64,000 bases of DNA from Fundidesulfovibrio magnetotacticus (GTDB lineage: Bacteria > Desulfobacterota > Desulfovibrionia > Desulfovibrionales > Desulfovibrionaceae): positions 124,001-188,000 of the forward strand of contig NZ_BLTE01000006.1 of the NCBI RefSeq assembly GCF_013019105.1, given 5' to 3'. Shown here one piece after another: positions 25,661 to 34,932 of this stretch. The stretch's first letter is position 1. Every line of letters begins with the position of its first letter. Under the pieces are notes generated by a model. The model was not told where the DNA came from. It saw nothing but the letters and a program-made list of their open reading frames with translations, and made no database searches. The position numbers and the translations under genes are program-made.

Positions 25661-26446
25661 CTACGCGGCCGGGGCGTCCAGGGTCGCGGCGACGCGGGCC
25701 TCGGGCGAGGCCAGGAGCACGCCGCGCGCCGGGGGGGCGGCCGGGGAGGCCGCGGGGTCATCGCGCCAGTTCTCCCGCAGGTAGCTGGCCACGGCTTCCA
25801 GCAGGTCGGCCCCGTCCTCGTGGTCCGGCCTGGCCTGCTCAAGCATTGCGCGCATGCGTTCGTCCAGGTGCAGGGTGAAGCGAAGCTCCGCGCCGCCAGG
25901 CAGGGTCACCGAGCAGGGCAGGCGGTGGGGCAGGTCTTCAAGCTCCCGCGGTCCGGCTTCGCCATGGGCCTTCAGCGGGCAGCGCGCGAAGCGAAGGAAG
26001 GCCAGCTCCAGGGCGCGGGCCAGGGCCTGGAGCGCCCTGCCCCGGGAGGTCGCGCCGTAGAAGGCCTCCAGGCGTTGCGCCCGCTGGCGCTCGCGGGTCA
26101 TGTAGCCCTCCAGGATTTCCGAGAAGCGCGCGGGGTCCAGGTGCCCCAGGGCGAGCAGGGCCTCGCCCAGGTGCACCTGGTTGACGCTCTGGCGGAAGAG
26201 CAGTTCGTCCATGTGGCACCTGGCCACGTAGCCCAGCGACACGGCCAGGCTGCCGAAACTGCGCCCCGTGCCGCGCTGGCGCGCGAGGATGTCCTCCACC
26301 TGGGCGTGGGTGAGCATGCCCGCCTCCACGGCGAAATCGCCCAGGCGGCGGTTGGCCTCGCTCTGATGGGCGCAAGCCTCCTCCACCTGTCGGCGGGTGG
26401 CGTGGCCCTGCTCCACAAGGTAATGCCCCAGGAACTGGAAGCTCAC
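25661..26446 (-). CDS. Cytoplasmic protein with MshEN-like helical repeats
   Basis: A 261-residue protein. The first 130 residues hold four tandem units of about 35 residues of the type LGxxLVExGxxTxxQVExALxxQ (seen as LGHYLVEQGHATRRQVEEA, LGDFAVEAGMLTHAQVEDI, GSLAVSLGYVARCHMDEL and LGEALLALGHLDPARFSEI). This resembles the N-terminal MshEN domain of type II/IV secretion ATPases, which can bind c-di-GMP, but no ATPase follows. The rest (about 140-235) is alpha/beta and might be a degenerate CheX-like domain. The start is GTG overlapping the TPR gene's TGA, so the two proteins are probably partners. Function unknown. Confidence 0.75.
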   Translation of the reverse strand: MSFQFLGHYLVEQGHATRRQVEEACAHQSEANRRLGDFAVEAGMLTHAQVEDILARQRGTGRSFGSLAVSLGYVARCHMDELLFRQSVNQVHLGEALLALGHLDPARFSEILEGYMTRERQRAQRLEAFYGATSRGRALQALARALELAFLRFARCPLKAHGEAGPRELEDLPHRLPCSVTLPGGAELRFTLHLDERMRAMLEQARPDHEDGADLLEAVASYLRENWRDDPAASPAAPPARGVLLASPEARVAATLDAPAA

Positions 26447-27294
26447 GGCGCGCCTCCCTTGCTGCCGGACGGGCCGGGGCCCTGGGCCTCCAGCGACGAA
26501 TCGGCGATCAGCTCCATGCCCATCTCCACCGGGGGCGCGGGGGAAGCGCCGAGTTTGCGGTCGAGGTATTCCTTGAAGCGCAGGGCCGCGGCGTGGTCGG
26601 CCCGTAGCGCGAGCGCCCTCTCCACGAGGCGCAGGGCGGGGCGCGGTCGGCCCTTTTCCAGGAGCGCCCGGGCCATGTTGAGAAGCAGGTGCTCGTCGCG
26701 CGGGCTCAGGCGCAGGGCCTTGGCGTAGTGGCCCAGGGCCTGGGCGTGCATGCTGTTCTTGCGCAGCTGGATGCCGAACTCGTTGAACAGGTGTTTGTAT
26801 TCGGGATCGAAGGCCCCTTCCAGACGGGAAAGCTTGCGGAAGACGACGTGGGCGTTCTGGGTGTCGCCGCGTTCCAGGTAGGTGAGCCCCAGGCCGAAGG
26901 AGGCGCGGATGTGGTTCTCGTCCAGGCGCAGGGCGTTCTTGTACTCGAATTCCGAGGTGAAGAGCTGGCCCTGCTCGCGGCAGCGGTCGGCGTCGTCCAC
27001 CATCCGCTCCACGCGGGCCATGGCGGGCAGGTATTTCTGCAGATAGATGTGGGGCTCGGGCTTGAACTTGGCCAGCAGTTCCTCGCGGGTGACGTTCCGG
27101 GGCGCTCCGGCCGGGGTGTAGTTCTGCGAGAGCGGCGTGCAGGTCACCACGCCAGGCTCTTTCTCCTCGGCGTATAGATAGACCACCTGCTGCACGCGGC
27201 GTTTCGTGGCCCCGAAGCCCACGGTGGTCGTCGTCTCGGCGGCGAAGACCCCCTGTACGGCCTGGGCGGAGGCTCTGTCCGGCTTTTCGGTCAT
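26443..27294 (-). CDS. Tetratricopeptide-repeat protein
   Basis: A 283-residue cytoplasmic protein with no signal sequence. Residues about 100-235 form three to four TPR units (SEFEYKNALRLDENHIRASFG; GLTYLERGDTQNAHVVFRKL; GHYAKALRLSPRDEHLLLN; RALLEKGRPRPALRLVERAL). The N-terminal 95 residues include a beta-rich part (TTTTVGFGATKRRVQQVVYLY) not assigned to any domain. A Pro/Gly-rich tail ends it. TPRs mediate protein binding. Coupled translation with the MshEN-like gene suggests a two-protein complex, perhaps tied to motility or pilus signalling. Confidence 0.85.
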   Translation of the reverse strand: MTEKPDRASAQAVQGVFAAETTTTVGFGATKRRVQQVVYLYAEEKEPGVVTCTPLSQNYTPAGAPRNVTREELLAKFKPEPHIYLQKYLPAMARVERMVDDADRCREQGQLFTSEFEYKNALRLDENHIRASFGLGLTYLERGDTQNAHVVFRKLSRLEGAFDPEYKHLFNEFGIQLRKNSMHAQALGHYAKALRLSPRDEHLLLNMARALLEKGRPRPALRLVERALALRADHAAALRFKEYLDRKLGASPAPPVEMGMELIADSSLEAQGPGPSGSKGGAP

Positions 27295-27400
27295 TCGTAC
27301 CTACTTGTTATCCAAACCGCGCCGCACTGTCCACGCCGCCGCGCGACATGACGGAATTTGCTGATGACCCCTCGCCGAGCCTGGGCTATGGAACGGCTCC

Positions 27401-28605
27401 ATGAACATGGACCTCGACAAACTGCGCATCGCGCGGGGCCCCTCCGGGAGCGCCCCCGCCGGACGCAGGCGTTTCGGCCGCGCCGCGTGGACGCTCCTTG
27501 GACTGGCCCTGGCGGCCGCCGCATGGTTCTTCTGGCCCTCCACCCACGAGGCGGATCTCGTCCAGGCGGGGCTCTACTACCCCACGCGCGCCCTCACCCT
27601 GGTGAACGCCACGGGCTACGTGGTGGCGGACCGCAAGGCCTCCGTGGCCTCCAAGGTGACCAGCCGCCTGGTCTGGCTGGGCGTGGAGGAGGGCAGCCGC
27701 GTCACGAAGGGGCAGGTGCTGGCGCGCCTGGAGTCCGACGACGTGGAGGCCGCCCTGCGCCAGGCCCAGGCCGACGTGGAGGCCGCCCGCTTCCGCGTGG
27801 AGCAGGACCAGGCCGAGCTTGCCGACGCCACCCTGAACCACGGCCGCTTCGCCCGTCTGGAGAAGGGCCGCGTGGTGGCCCGCTCCGAGTACGACCAGGC
27901 CCAGGCCCGCCTGCGCAAGGCCCAGGCCGCCCACGAGAACTCACGGCGCGTGCTGGAGGCGCGCCGCGCCGCCCTGGAACTGGCCCGCGCCAACGTGGAA
28001 TACACCGTGATCCGCGCCCCCTTCGACGCCGTGGTGCTCACCAAGAGCGCCGACGTGGGCGACATCGTCACGCCCATCGGGGCCTCCTCCACCTCCAAGG
28101 CCTCGGTGGTGACCATCGCGGACCTGGGCTCGCTCCAGGTGGAGGCCGACGTGTCGGAATCCAACCTCTCCAAGGTGCGCGCGGGGCAGCCCGTGGAGAT
28201 CATGCTGGACGCCTACGGCGAGGAACGCTTCCCGGGGCGCGTGCACATGATCGTGCCCACGGCCGACAAGACCAAGGCCACCGTGCTCGTGAAGGTGCGC
28301 TTCGACGCCCTGGACGAGCGCATCCTGCCCCAGATGAGCGCCAAGGTGGCCTTCCTGGAGCGCAGGCCCGAGCCCGGCGAGACCGCGCCCCGCCTGGCCG
28401 TGCCCGCCAAGGCCCTGACGGAACGCGGCGGCGCGCGGGCGGTGTTCGTCCTGCGCGAGGGCCGCGCGCGCCTCACCCCCGTCACCGTGGGAGCGGGCCT
28501 GGGCGACATGGCCGAGATCCTTTCCGGCCTGGCCGCCGGGGACAAGGTGGTGCTCTCCCCGCCGGACTCCCTGCGCGACGGCGACGCCCTCAAGACGGCC
28601 GGGCA

Positions 28606-28609
<4 letters not shown>
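27401..28609 (+). CDS. HlyD/MacA-family membrane fusion protein
   Basis: A 402-residue periplasmic adaptor. One membrane anchor (about residues 24-42) is followed by the lipoyl half-motifs VASKVTSRLVWLGVEEGSRV and NVEYTVIRAPFDAVVLTKSA, which flank an alpha-helical hairpin (about residues 105-195, with coiled-coil heptads). Beta-barrel and membrane-proximal domains come after. It would link inner-membrane permeases to an outer-membrane TolC-like channel. The stop overlaps the ATPase start (ATGA), so the four genes 27401-31609 form one tight operon. No outer-membrane partner is encoded here. The substrate is unknown. Confidence 0.92.
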
Positions 28610-29281
<672 letters not shown>

Positions 29282-29307
<26 letters not shown>

Positions 29308-30442
29308 GAACGCCTTCCGCCACCGGCTGCGCTCCGCCCTGACCATCCTGGGCGTGATGGTGGCCATCCTGGCCTTCGGGCTTCTGCGCACGGTCATCGA
29401 CGCCTGGCACGCGGGCGTGGAGGCCAGCTCGGCCAACCGGCTCGTCACGCGCAACGCCGTGTCCCTGGTGTTCACGCTGCCCCTGGCCTACCGCGAGAAG
29501 ATCCGGGCCATCCCCGGCGTCACCCAGGTCTGCCCGGGCACGTGGTTCGGCGGCATCTACGTGGACGAGAAGAACTTCTTCGCCAACTTCGCCTACGAGC
29601 CCGTCTCGCTGCTGGCGCTCTACCCGGAGCTGGTCATCGACGACCCGGCCCGGCGCGACGACTTCCTCAAGGACCGCAAGGGCTGCCTGGTGGGCGCGAA
29701 GCTGGCCAAACGTTTCGGCTGGAAGGTGGGCGACGAGATCACCCTGCGCGGCACCATTTACCCGGGCGACTGGCCCATGACCGTGCGCGCCGTCTACCGG
29801 GGCGGCCGGGCCAACACCGACGAGTCCCAGCTGTTCATGCACTTCGCCTACGTTGAGGAGTCGTTGCGTCAGAGCGCGCCCTCTCGGGCCGGGCAGGCGG
29901 GGTTCTACCTGGTGGGCGTGCAGGAGGCCTCCCGCGCCGCCGAGACCGCCCGGGCCATCGACGCCCAGTTCGCCAACTCCCCGGCCGAGACCCTCACCGA
30001 GACGGAAAAGGCCTTCCAGATGGGCTTCGTGGCCATGAGCGAGGCCATCATCCTGGCCATCCGGCTGGTGAGCTACGTGGTGGTGGCCATCATCCTGGCC
30101 GTGGCCGCCAACACCATGGCCATGAGCGCCCGCGAGCGCACGGGCGAGTACGCCGTGCTCAAGACCCTGGGCTTCCCGGCGCGCACGGTGGCCCTGCTCA
30201 TCTTCGGGGAGTCCCTGGTGCTCTCGCTCACGGGGGCGGGGCTGGGGCTGGCGCTCATCCTGCCCTCGGCGCGGGTGTTCGGGCGCTTCATGGAGGACTT
30301 CATGCCCGTGTTCGAGGTGTCGCGGCTCACGCTGGTCCAGGGAGGCCTGGCGGGGCTGGCGGTGGGCGTGCTCTCGGGCATCTATCCGGCGTTCTACGCC
30401 TCCAGGGTTCGCATCGCCCAGGCCCTGCGCCGGGTGGGATAG
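29282..30442 (+). CDS. FtsX/MacB-type ABC permease, first
   Basis: A permease of about 386 residues with one N-terminal membrane helix (LRSALTILGVMVAILAFGLL), a large periplasmic domain (about residues 45-255) and three C-terminal helices ending at SRVRIAQALRRVG. This is the layout of MacB, LolC/E and FtsX. The likely start is GTG at 29282 (or TTG at 29285), 5-7 nt after GGGGGAG; both lie inside the ATPase gene. The conserved loop GEYAVLKTLGFPARTVALLI contacts the ATPase. It pairs with the next permease. Confidence 0.9.
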
Positions 30443-30445
30443 GCC

Positions 30446-31609
30446 GTGGCGGTTCCCCTCAGCTATTCGTGGCGCAACCTGCTCACGCGCCGGGCCACCA
30501 CGGCCCTCACGGCAGGGGGCATGGCCCTGGTGGTGTTCGTGTTCGCGGCCACGCTCATGCTGGCCGAGGGCCTGCGCCGCACGCTGGTGGCCACGGGCAG
30601 CCCGGACAACGTGGTGGTGCTGCGCAAAAGCTCCGAGACGGAGGTGCAGTCCTCCCTGGAGCGCTCCGCCGCCAGCGTGGCGGCCACGCGCCCGGAGATC
30701 GCCCAGGACGCCTCCGGGGCGCTGGATGCCGCGCGCGAGGTGGTGGTGCTCTTCGTGATGCCCAAACGCACGGGCAGCTCCTCCAACGTGGTGATCCGGG
30801 GCACGGAGCGCGCCTCGCTGGGGCTTCGGCCCCAGGTGCGCCTCGCGCAAGGGCGCCTGCCCCGGCCCGGGTCTACGGAGATCATGGTGGGCGAAAGCGT
30901 GCGGGAGAAGTTCGCGGGGGTGGCCCTGGGCCAGAGCCTCTCCTTCGGCCAGCGCTCCTGGACGGTGGTGGGCGTGTTCGACGCGGGCAGCACGGGCTTC
31001 GCATCGGAGATCTGGGGCGACGCCGAGCAGCTGATGCAGGCCTTCCGGCGCAACGCCTACTCGGTGGTGGTGGCCCGGCTGCGCGAGCCCGGGCTCTTCG
31101 AGTCCTACCGGGCCGCCGTGGAGGGCGACCCCCGTCTCCAGGCCGAGGTGCGCCCGGAGCGCAAGTACTACGAGGACCAGTCCAAGGCGCTCTCCAAGTT
31201 CCTCAAGGTGCTTGGTGTGTCGCTCACGGCCATCTTCTCCATCGGGGCCATGCTGGGGGCCATGATCACCATGTTCTCGGCCGTGGCCGGGCGCGTTGGC
31301 GAGATCGGGGCCTTGCGGGCGCTGGGGTTCGGCCGCCGGGCCATCCTGCTGGCGTTCCTGGCCGAGGCGGCGCTTCTGGGCGGGCTTGGCGGCGCGGTGG
31401 GGCTCTTCTTCGCGGCGTTCCTCTCGTTCCTTTCATTTTCCACCACCAATTTCCAGACCTTCGCGGAGCTGGCGTTCCGGTTCACGCTCACGGGGGAGAT
31501 CGCGGCGTGGTCCATGGGATTCGCGCTGTTCATGGGGCTTGCCGGGGGGGTGCTTCCGGCGCTTCGCGCCGCGCGCATGAACATCGTGGAGGCCCTGCGC
31601 TCGGGATGA
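30446..31609 (+). CDS. FtsX/MacB-type ABC permease, second
   Basis: A 387-residue permease with the same layout as its neighbour: N-terminal helix (TTALTAGGMALVVFVFAATL), a periplasmic domain and three C-terminal helices with the coupling loop GRVGEIGALRALGFGRRAI, ending ALRAARMNIVEALRSG. The two permeases share only the general fold, so the transporter is a heterodimer, as in LolCDE. The GTG start is 4 nt after the previous stop. It is the last gene of the operon. Candidate cargoes are lipoproteins, glycolipids, peptides or antibiotics; nothing in the sequence decides. Confidence 0.9.
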   Translation: MAVPLSYSWRNLLTRRATTALTAGGMALVVFVFAATLMLAEGLRRTLVATGSPDNVVVLRKSSETEVQSSLERSAASVAATRPEIAQDASGALDAAREVVVLFVMPKRTGSSSNVVIRGTERASLGLRPQVRLAQGRLPRPGSTEIMVGESVREKFAGVALGQSLSFGQRSWTVVGVFDAGSTGFASEIWGDAEQLMQAFRRNAYSVVVARLREPGLFESYRAAVEGDPRLQAEVRPERKYYEDQSKALSKFLKVLGVSLTAIFSIGAMLGAMITMFSAVAGRVGEIGALRALGFGRRAILLAFLAEAALLGGLGGAVGLFFAAFLSFLSFSTTNFQTFAELAFRFTLTGEIAAWSMGFALFMGLAGGVLPALRAARMNIVEALRSG

Positions 31610-31635
31610 GGCGGCGGGCTGTCATGTTTTCAGTT

Positions 31636-31653
31636 GCAATTGGAGCGGATTGC
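31636..31653 (+). promoter_or_regulatory. Inverted repeat ahead of the S24 repressor gene
   Basis: GCAAT-N8-ATTGC lies about 95 bp upstream of the repressor start within a locally AT-richer stretch that also has TTTACA. It could be the repressor's own operator. The half-sites are short, so this is tentative. Confidence 0.3.
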
Positions 31654-31747
31654 TTTACAGGTGGTGGGCAACGCGGCTCGATATTCCTTTTGTTCGGCTT
31701 CGTGGCAGGGTGCATCCGTTTAGGCATCACCGAGAAGGCGGCTGACC

Positions 31748-32494
31748 ATGAACATGGTTGAGAAAGTGAAGCAGGGCATCGTCCGGCTGGCGCGCGAGCA
31801 CGGCGGACCCTCGGCGCTGGCCGAGAAGTCCGGCGTGGGGCAGCCCAACGTCTCCAAGTTTCTCTCGGGCAAGGCCATCCCGCGCTTCGACACGGTGGCG
31901 CGCATCCTGGAGACGCTGGGGGCGCGCATCCTCTTCCCCGACGACGAGCGCGACACCACGCGCCCGGTGGTGTTCGTCTCCGCCCGGCGCTCCGGCGGCA
32001 CCTCGGAGCAGACGTCTCCGCCCGCGCCCGAGAACTACATGGCCGTGCCCCTGGCCCAGGGGTCGGTGGCCGCCGGACCGGGCCTCGTGCCCGAAGACGC
32101 CGTGCGCGGCTGGGTGCTCGCCATGAAGGACCAGGCCTCCATCCGCTACCGCACCAACCTGGTGGCCATGGAGGTGGGGCGCGGGCAGGAGTCCATGGCC
32201 CCCACGCTGCACCCCCTGGACATCGTGCTGGTGGACCGCGACGACTTCCGCCCGGAGCCGGACGGCTCCATCTTCCTGGTGCGCGAGCCCGGCCCCGACG
32301 CCGAGGTGGCCGTGAAGCGCGTCTACACGAGCCGCAAGGAAGGCCAGACCCTGCTGACGTTCGTCTCCGACAACCCGGACAAGCGCTCCTACCCCCCCTC
32401 GGTGCACAGCCTTGAGGGCGACTACCAGGGCGACCTGCGCCGGGCCATCGTGGGCCGGGTGGTCTGGTCCTGGTCGGACATGACGCGCAAATAG
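31748..32494 (+). CDS. CI/LexA-like repressor: XRE helix-turn-helix plus S24 peptidase domain
   Basis: A 248-residue phage-type repressor. The N-terminal helix-turn-helix (about residues 20-45, PSALAEKSGVGQPNVSKFLSG) binds DNA. The C-terminal S24 domain has the nucleophile S149 (QESMAPTL) and general base K190 (VAVKRVY). An Ala-Gly pair (A109-G110 in SVAAGPGL) sits where LexA/CI proteins cut themselves after RecA-ssDNA contact, so SOS-linked inactivation is possible. The ATG at 31748 has AAGG nearby. Together with the phage-like genes downstream it suggests a prophage remnant or a domesticated regulatory island. Confidence 0.9.
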   Translation: MNMVEKVKQGIVRLAREHGGPSALAEKSGVGQPNVSKFLSGKAIPRFDTVARILETLGARILFPDDERDTTRPVVFVSARRSGGTSEQTSPPAPENYMAVPLAQGSVAAGPGLVPEDAVRGWVLAMKDQASIRYRTNLVAMEVGRGQESMAPTLHPLDIVLVDRDDFRPEPDGSIFLVREPGPDAEVAVKRVYTSRKEGQTLLTFVSDNPDKRSYPPSVHSLEGDYQGDLRRAIVGRVVWSWSDMTRK

Positions 32495-33122
32495 GGCGCT
32501 GGCCCGCGCCCCCCGCGCGCCCGCGAGCAGCGCGAGGCCTCCATTCGTGCGGCCAGGGTGGCGCTCGCCCGCCCCCAGTCCGCGAGCAACGCGTCCCCGC
32601 AGACATCGGCCGCGAGACCCGACGACGCGAAGGAACGCGCGAGGCCGCGAGCCGCGACACCGCCGCCGTGGCCCAAGGGGACGCGCCAGGAGCGCGCGCC
32701 CGTCCAGGGCCACTGCGCCGCCGGGGTCCATGGGGCCGCGCTGGAACGCCAGGCCACGACACCGATTCCCTCCCAAAGAGCTTGGTCCATTGGACCGCGC
32801 GCAGACGCCCGGGCACTGCATAAGCCCCGCCCCGCGCGGCATGGCTTGCGCCGACTCCAGGCCCACGGCCCATACCGTCCAATCCGCAGCAAGCGCAAAG
32901 CGCTCCCCTTCGCTCATCCCCTGCCGAGCCCTCGGCACATCCCCTGCCATCCCCTGAACGTCGGGCACGCCTATTCCCGGCGCGGCGCGTGCAGGCTTCT
33001 CATGTGTCAGCTTCATAATTCAAATTGTAGAATATAGATTCATTTTAAATTCTTTAGTGAATTTATTTTTGCTTGTCTGAAGCTCAATCCTGTTAAACAT
33101 CCACAATCGCACGCGATTTTAT
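32495..33122. other. Long gene-free region, GC-rich then AT-rich
   Basis: About 500 bp of very GC-rich sequence (rich in CGCGAG-type words) is followed from about 33010 by an abruptly AT-rich patch. Frames are open on both strands but have no ribosome sites and read as low-complexity Arg/Pro/Ala protein, so they were not called. The composition switch looks like a junction left by insertion or deletion of foreign DNA next to the S24 repressor. Confidence 0.5.
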
Positions 33123-33163
33123 TTGTATACTGTATTTGACAAAAATTCGTTTCAGAATATGAT
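33123..33163 (+). promoter_or_regulatory. Strong sigma-70 promoter with overlapping inverted repeat
   Basis: TTGACA (33136-33141), a 16-bp spacer and TATGAT (33158-33163) make a near-consensus promoter, the best in the window. It lies in an AT-rich patch. TTTGT-N12-ACAAA (33122-33126 with 33139-33143) overlaps the -35 and could be an operator, for example for the S24 repressor encoded upstream. It would drive the phage-like genes from 33519 through a leader of about 350 nt. Confidence 0.7.
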
Positions 33164-33518
33164 TCCAGCCATGCATTCGGGAACGCCACGCAGACGCGGC
33201 GAGGTCGGTACCGGAAGACCCAAGGCTACGCCTCCGAAGCCCAATCACGCGGGACAGGCGGGTGCGAGGGAAGACCGCAAACCATGCGGCGAAGGCGACT
33301 CCGATGCAGACCAGTCCGGCCGGACTGGACAACCCGAAGCCGGTGAGGGATCACCAATCCGGCCCGCCCCGCCCGCCGGGGCGGCGTTCAAGGCAACGCT
33401 TCATCAACCAGGGCCGGGACGCGGCAAGCCAGGGTCCGTCCCGGCCCGCCCCACGGGGAGGGCCTCTATGCACGCCCGCAGCGCACCGACAACGCCCGCC
33501 GCCCCGGGAGAAACCGCC

Positions 33519-33827
33519 GTGACCGAACCAGCCTGCGAACACTGCGGACACTGGGATTCCCGCGATGCCCTGGTGGGTTTCTGCGCGGAGATCACAGGCC
33601 ACCTGCTCCTGGACCGCGCCCTGGGCCTGCGGGGGCTCTCCACCTGCCGCACCGCCGCCTCGGGCCGCTGCGCCCTCTACGAGCCCTCGCCCGAGGTTCT
33701 GGAAGAGGAGCGGAGCGAGGCCCGGCACGCCCGCGACCTCCAGCGTTGCGCGGGGCTTCATTACCCTGCGAGCCTCAACCCCCGGGCTTTCCCGGGAAGG
33801 ACCACCTCATGGCCATCCTCGACGTGA
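33519..33827 (+). CDS. Small cysteine-rich, probable zinc-binding protein
   Basis: A protein of about 102 residues starting at GTG 33519 (GGGAG 8 nt upstream); an ATG at 33468 in the same frame also has GGGGAG and would add 17 low-complexity residues. It carries CEHCGHWD at the N-terminus and three or four further cysteines (VGFC, LSTCRTA, GRCALYE), in a pattern suggesting a zinc knuckle or Fe-S cluster. A helical charged segment (EVLEEERSEARHARDLQRC) follows. It overlaps the next gene by 19 nt. No family is recognised; the setting among phage-like genes suggests a phage accessory protein. Confidence 0.6.
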   Translation: MTEPACEHCGHWDSRDALVGFCAEITGHLLLDRALGLRGLSTCRTAASGRCALYEPSPEVLEEERSEARHARDLQRCAGLHYPASLNPRAFPGRTTSWPSST

Positions 33828-34207
33828 ACCTCGAAGCCGTGCTCCCCGAAACTGAGCAGCCCCTGCCCACCGGAGACTACCCCTGCCGCGTGGCCGACAG
33901 CCTGCTCATCCGTTCCAAATCCGGCAGGCCGCTGCTCAAGCTGGTCTACGACGTGACCCACGGCCCCTTCCAGGGCCGACAAGTGGTCGACGCCATGCTC
34001 CTGGACCACGAGGCGGGCCTGACTCGCCTGAAAACCCTGGCCTTGCGCGCGGGGCACCCCGCCCCGGGACGCCTGCACGACTCCGAGGAACTGCACGGCC
34101 TGCGCTTCACCGCCCGCGTGGCCCTGGAACACTCTGAAACCGGGCAGAGCCCGCCCAGGAATCTCGTGCGGGCCTACCGACCCGCCCAGGACGCCCCAGC
34201 GGCCTGA
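33809..34207 (+). CDS. DUF669-like phage protein, possible ssDNA-binding protein
   Basis: A 132-residue protein starting at an ATG with AAGGACC 6 nt upstream. It has the compact beta pattern of DUF669 phage proteins: an acidic N-terminus, LPTGDYPCRVADSLLIRSKSG, then LLKLVYDVTHGPFQGRQVVD and a helical LTRLKTLALRAGHP. Family members sit in phage recombination or replication modules and are thought to bind single-stranded DNA. No recombinase is encoded next to it here. The assignment rests on motif resemblance read by eye. Confidence 0.55.
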   Translation: MAILDVNLEAVLPETEQPLPTGDYPCRVADSLLIRSKSGRPLLKLVYDVTHGPFQGRQVVDAMLLDHEAGLTRLKTLALRAGHPAPGRLHDSEELHGLRFTARVALEHSETGQSPPRNLVRAYRPAQDAPAA

Positions 34208-34371
34208 GAACGAACCCAACGTCCGGAGGCGCGCGGAAGACGCCCGCCCCGGACGATCCCCATCGCGCTGGCCGGGCACGGCGGGCCAGAACGCAACGCA
34301 TGCCGCATCCGACCCGGGCGGGGGGCCGCCGAAGCCCCCCGCTCCCGCCCGGCGGCAAGGAGACCTGGAAC

Positions 34372-34659
34372 ATGTGGTGCCCCCAATGCGGCACGGACAC
34401 GCGGGTGCTGGAAACCGACAAGCTCGACCGGGCGGTGGTGCGCGTGCGCTGGTGCCGCAACGAGTCCTGCCGCTTCCTCTTCGAGACACACGAGGCCATC
34501 ACCGGGGCCGTGGTGCGCGAGACCCCCGAAACCGCCGGGGCCTACCTGCCCCCGGCCAAGGCCGCCGCGCGCCACCTGGACCTGCTCAAGAGCCAGGGCC
34601 GGGCGCGCGACGCCGTGGTGGTGAAGCGCGGCGAGACCGCCGCCCGCGCCGGACGTTGA
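34372..34659 (+). CDS. Ogr/Delta-like zinc-finger protein
   Basis: A 95-residue protein with AAGGAG 9 nt ahead of its ATG. The first 45 residues match the Ogr/Delta zinc finger of P2-like phages: WCPQCGTDTRV, then CRNESCRFLFETHEA, giving C-x2-C and C-x4-C ligands and the aromatic FxTxE end. Ogr proteins activate phage late promoters by contacting RNA polymerase alpha. The C-terminal half is a charged helix. As the only such gene in the module, without phage structural genes, it is probably a remnant or a domesticated regulator. Confidence 0.7.
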   Translation: MWCPQCGTDTRVLETDKLDRAVVRVRWCRNESCRFLFETHEAITGAVVRETPETAGAYLPPAKAAARHLDLLKSQGRARDAVVVKRGETAARAGR

Positions 34660-34786
34660 CCGCGCGGCCAGCCCCGACTCCCCGGCCCGGCACGGGGCGC
34701 GCCCCCGCCCTGGCCCGCGCGTTGCGAAAACGACACGCGCAGAGCCCGTCCCCTCCTGCCAGTGCGGCAATCCGCGAAGGACCCCG

Positions 34787-34818
34787 TTGACGGATTTAAT
34801 ATGTCAGGATAGACATAT
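34787..34818 (+). promoter_or_regulatory. Promoter overlapped by operator-like palindrome
   Basis: TTGACG (34787-34792), a 17-bp spacer and TAGACA (34810-34815) form a credible sigma-70 promoter. ATATGTC-N6-GACATAT (34799-34818), a perfect 7-bp inverted repeat, covers the -10. No protein-coding gene follows on this strand. Confidence 0.55.
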
Positions 34819-34821
34819 GCC

Positions 34822-34932
34822 CAACACGACATAGCCGCCCCTCCAGCGGGCGGCCCACGCGATCAAACCTCCTGCCAGAGGTGGTCGATGCGGCCCGGAC
34901 GGATCTCGCCCCGTCCGGGCCGCGCAGTTTTT
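34822..34932 (+). ncRNA. Candidate small RNA
   Basis: Between the promoter at 34787-34815 and a strong hairpin with T-tract at 34890-34932 lies a predicted transcript of about 110 nt with no start codon followed by a convincing frame. This promoter-terminator pair with nothing coding between is the signature of a small RNA. It sits between the phage-like module and the flagellar genes. Evidence is architectural only. Confidence 0.4.
34890..34932 (+). terminator. Strong hairpin with T-tract between the phage-like module and fliQ
   Basis: An 11-bp perfect stem GGCCCGGACGG/CCGTCCGGGCC (34892-34902 with 34911-34921), extendable by 2 bp, is followed on the plus strand by TTTTT at 34928-34932. On the minus strand it also directly follows the fliQ stop, so it may end transcription from both sides, though a T-tract is present only on the plus strand. 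Confidence 0.7.

Noticed and set aside
31727-33016. 429-codon minus-strand frame covering the S24 repressor and the gene-free region
   Set aside because: Half of it is antisense to the repressor, and the rest is Arg/Gly-rich with no ribosome site; the intact repressor motifs decide for the plus strand.
33171-33518. N-terminal extension of the cysteine-rich protein back to the Met at 33171
   Set aside because: The added residues are low-complexity Gly/Pro/Arg with poor codon bias, and better ribosome sites precede the downstream starts.
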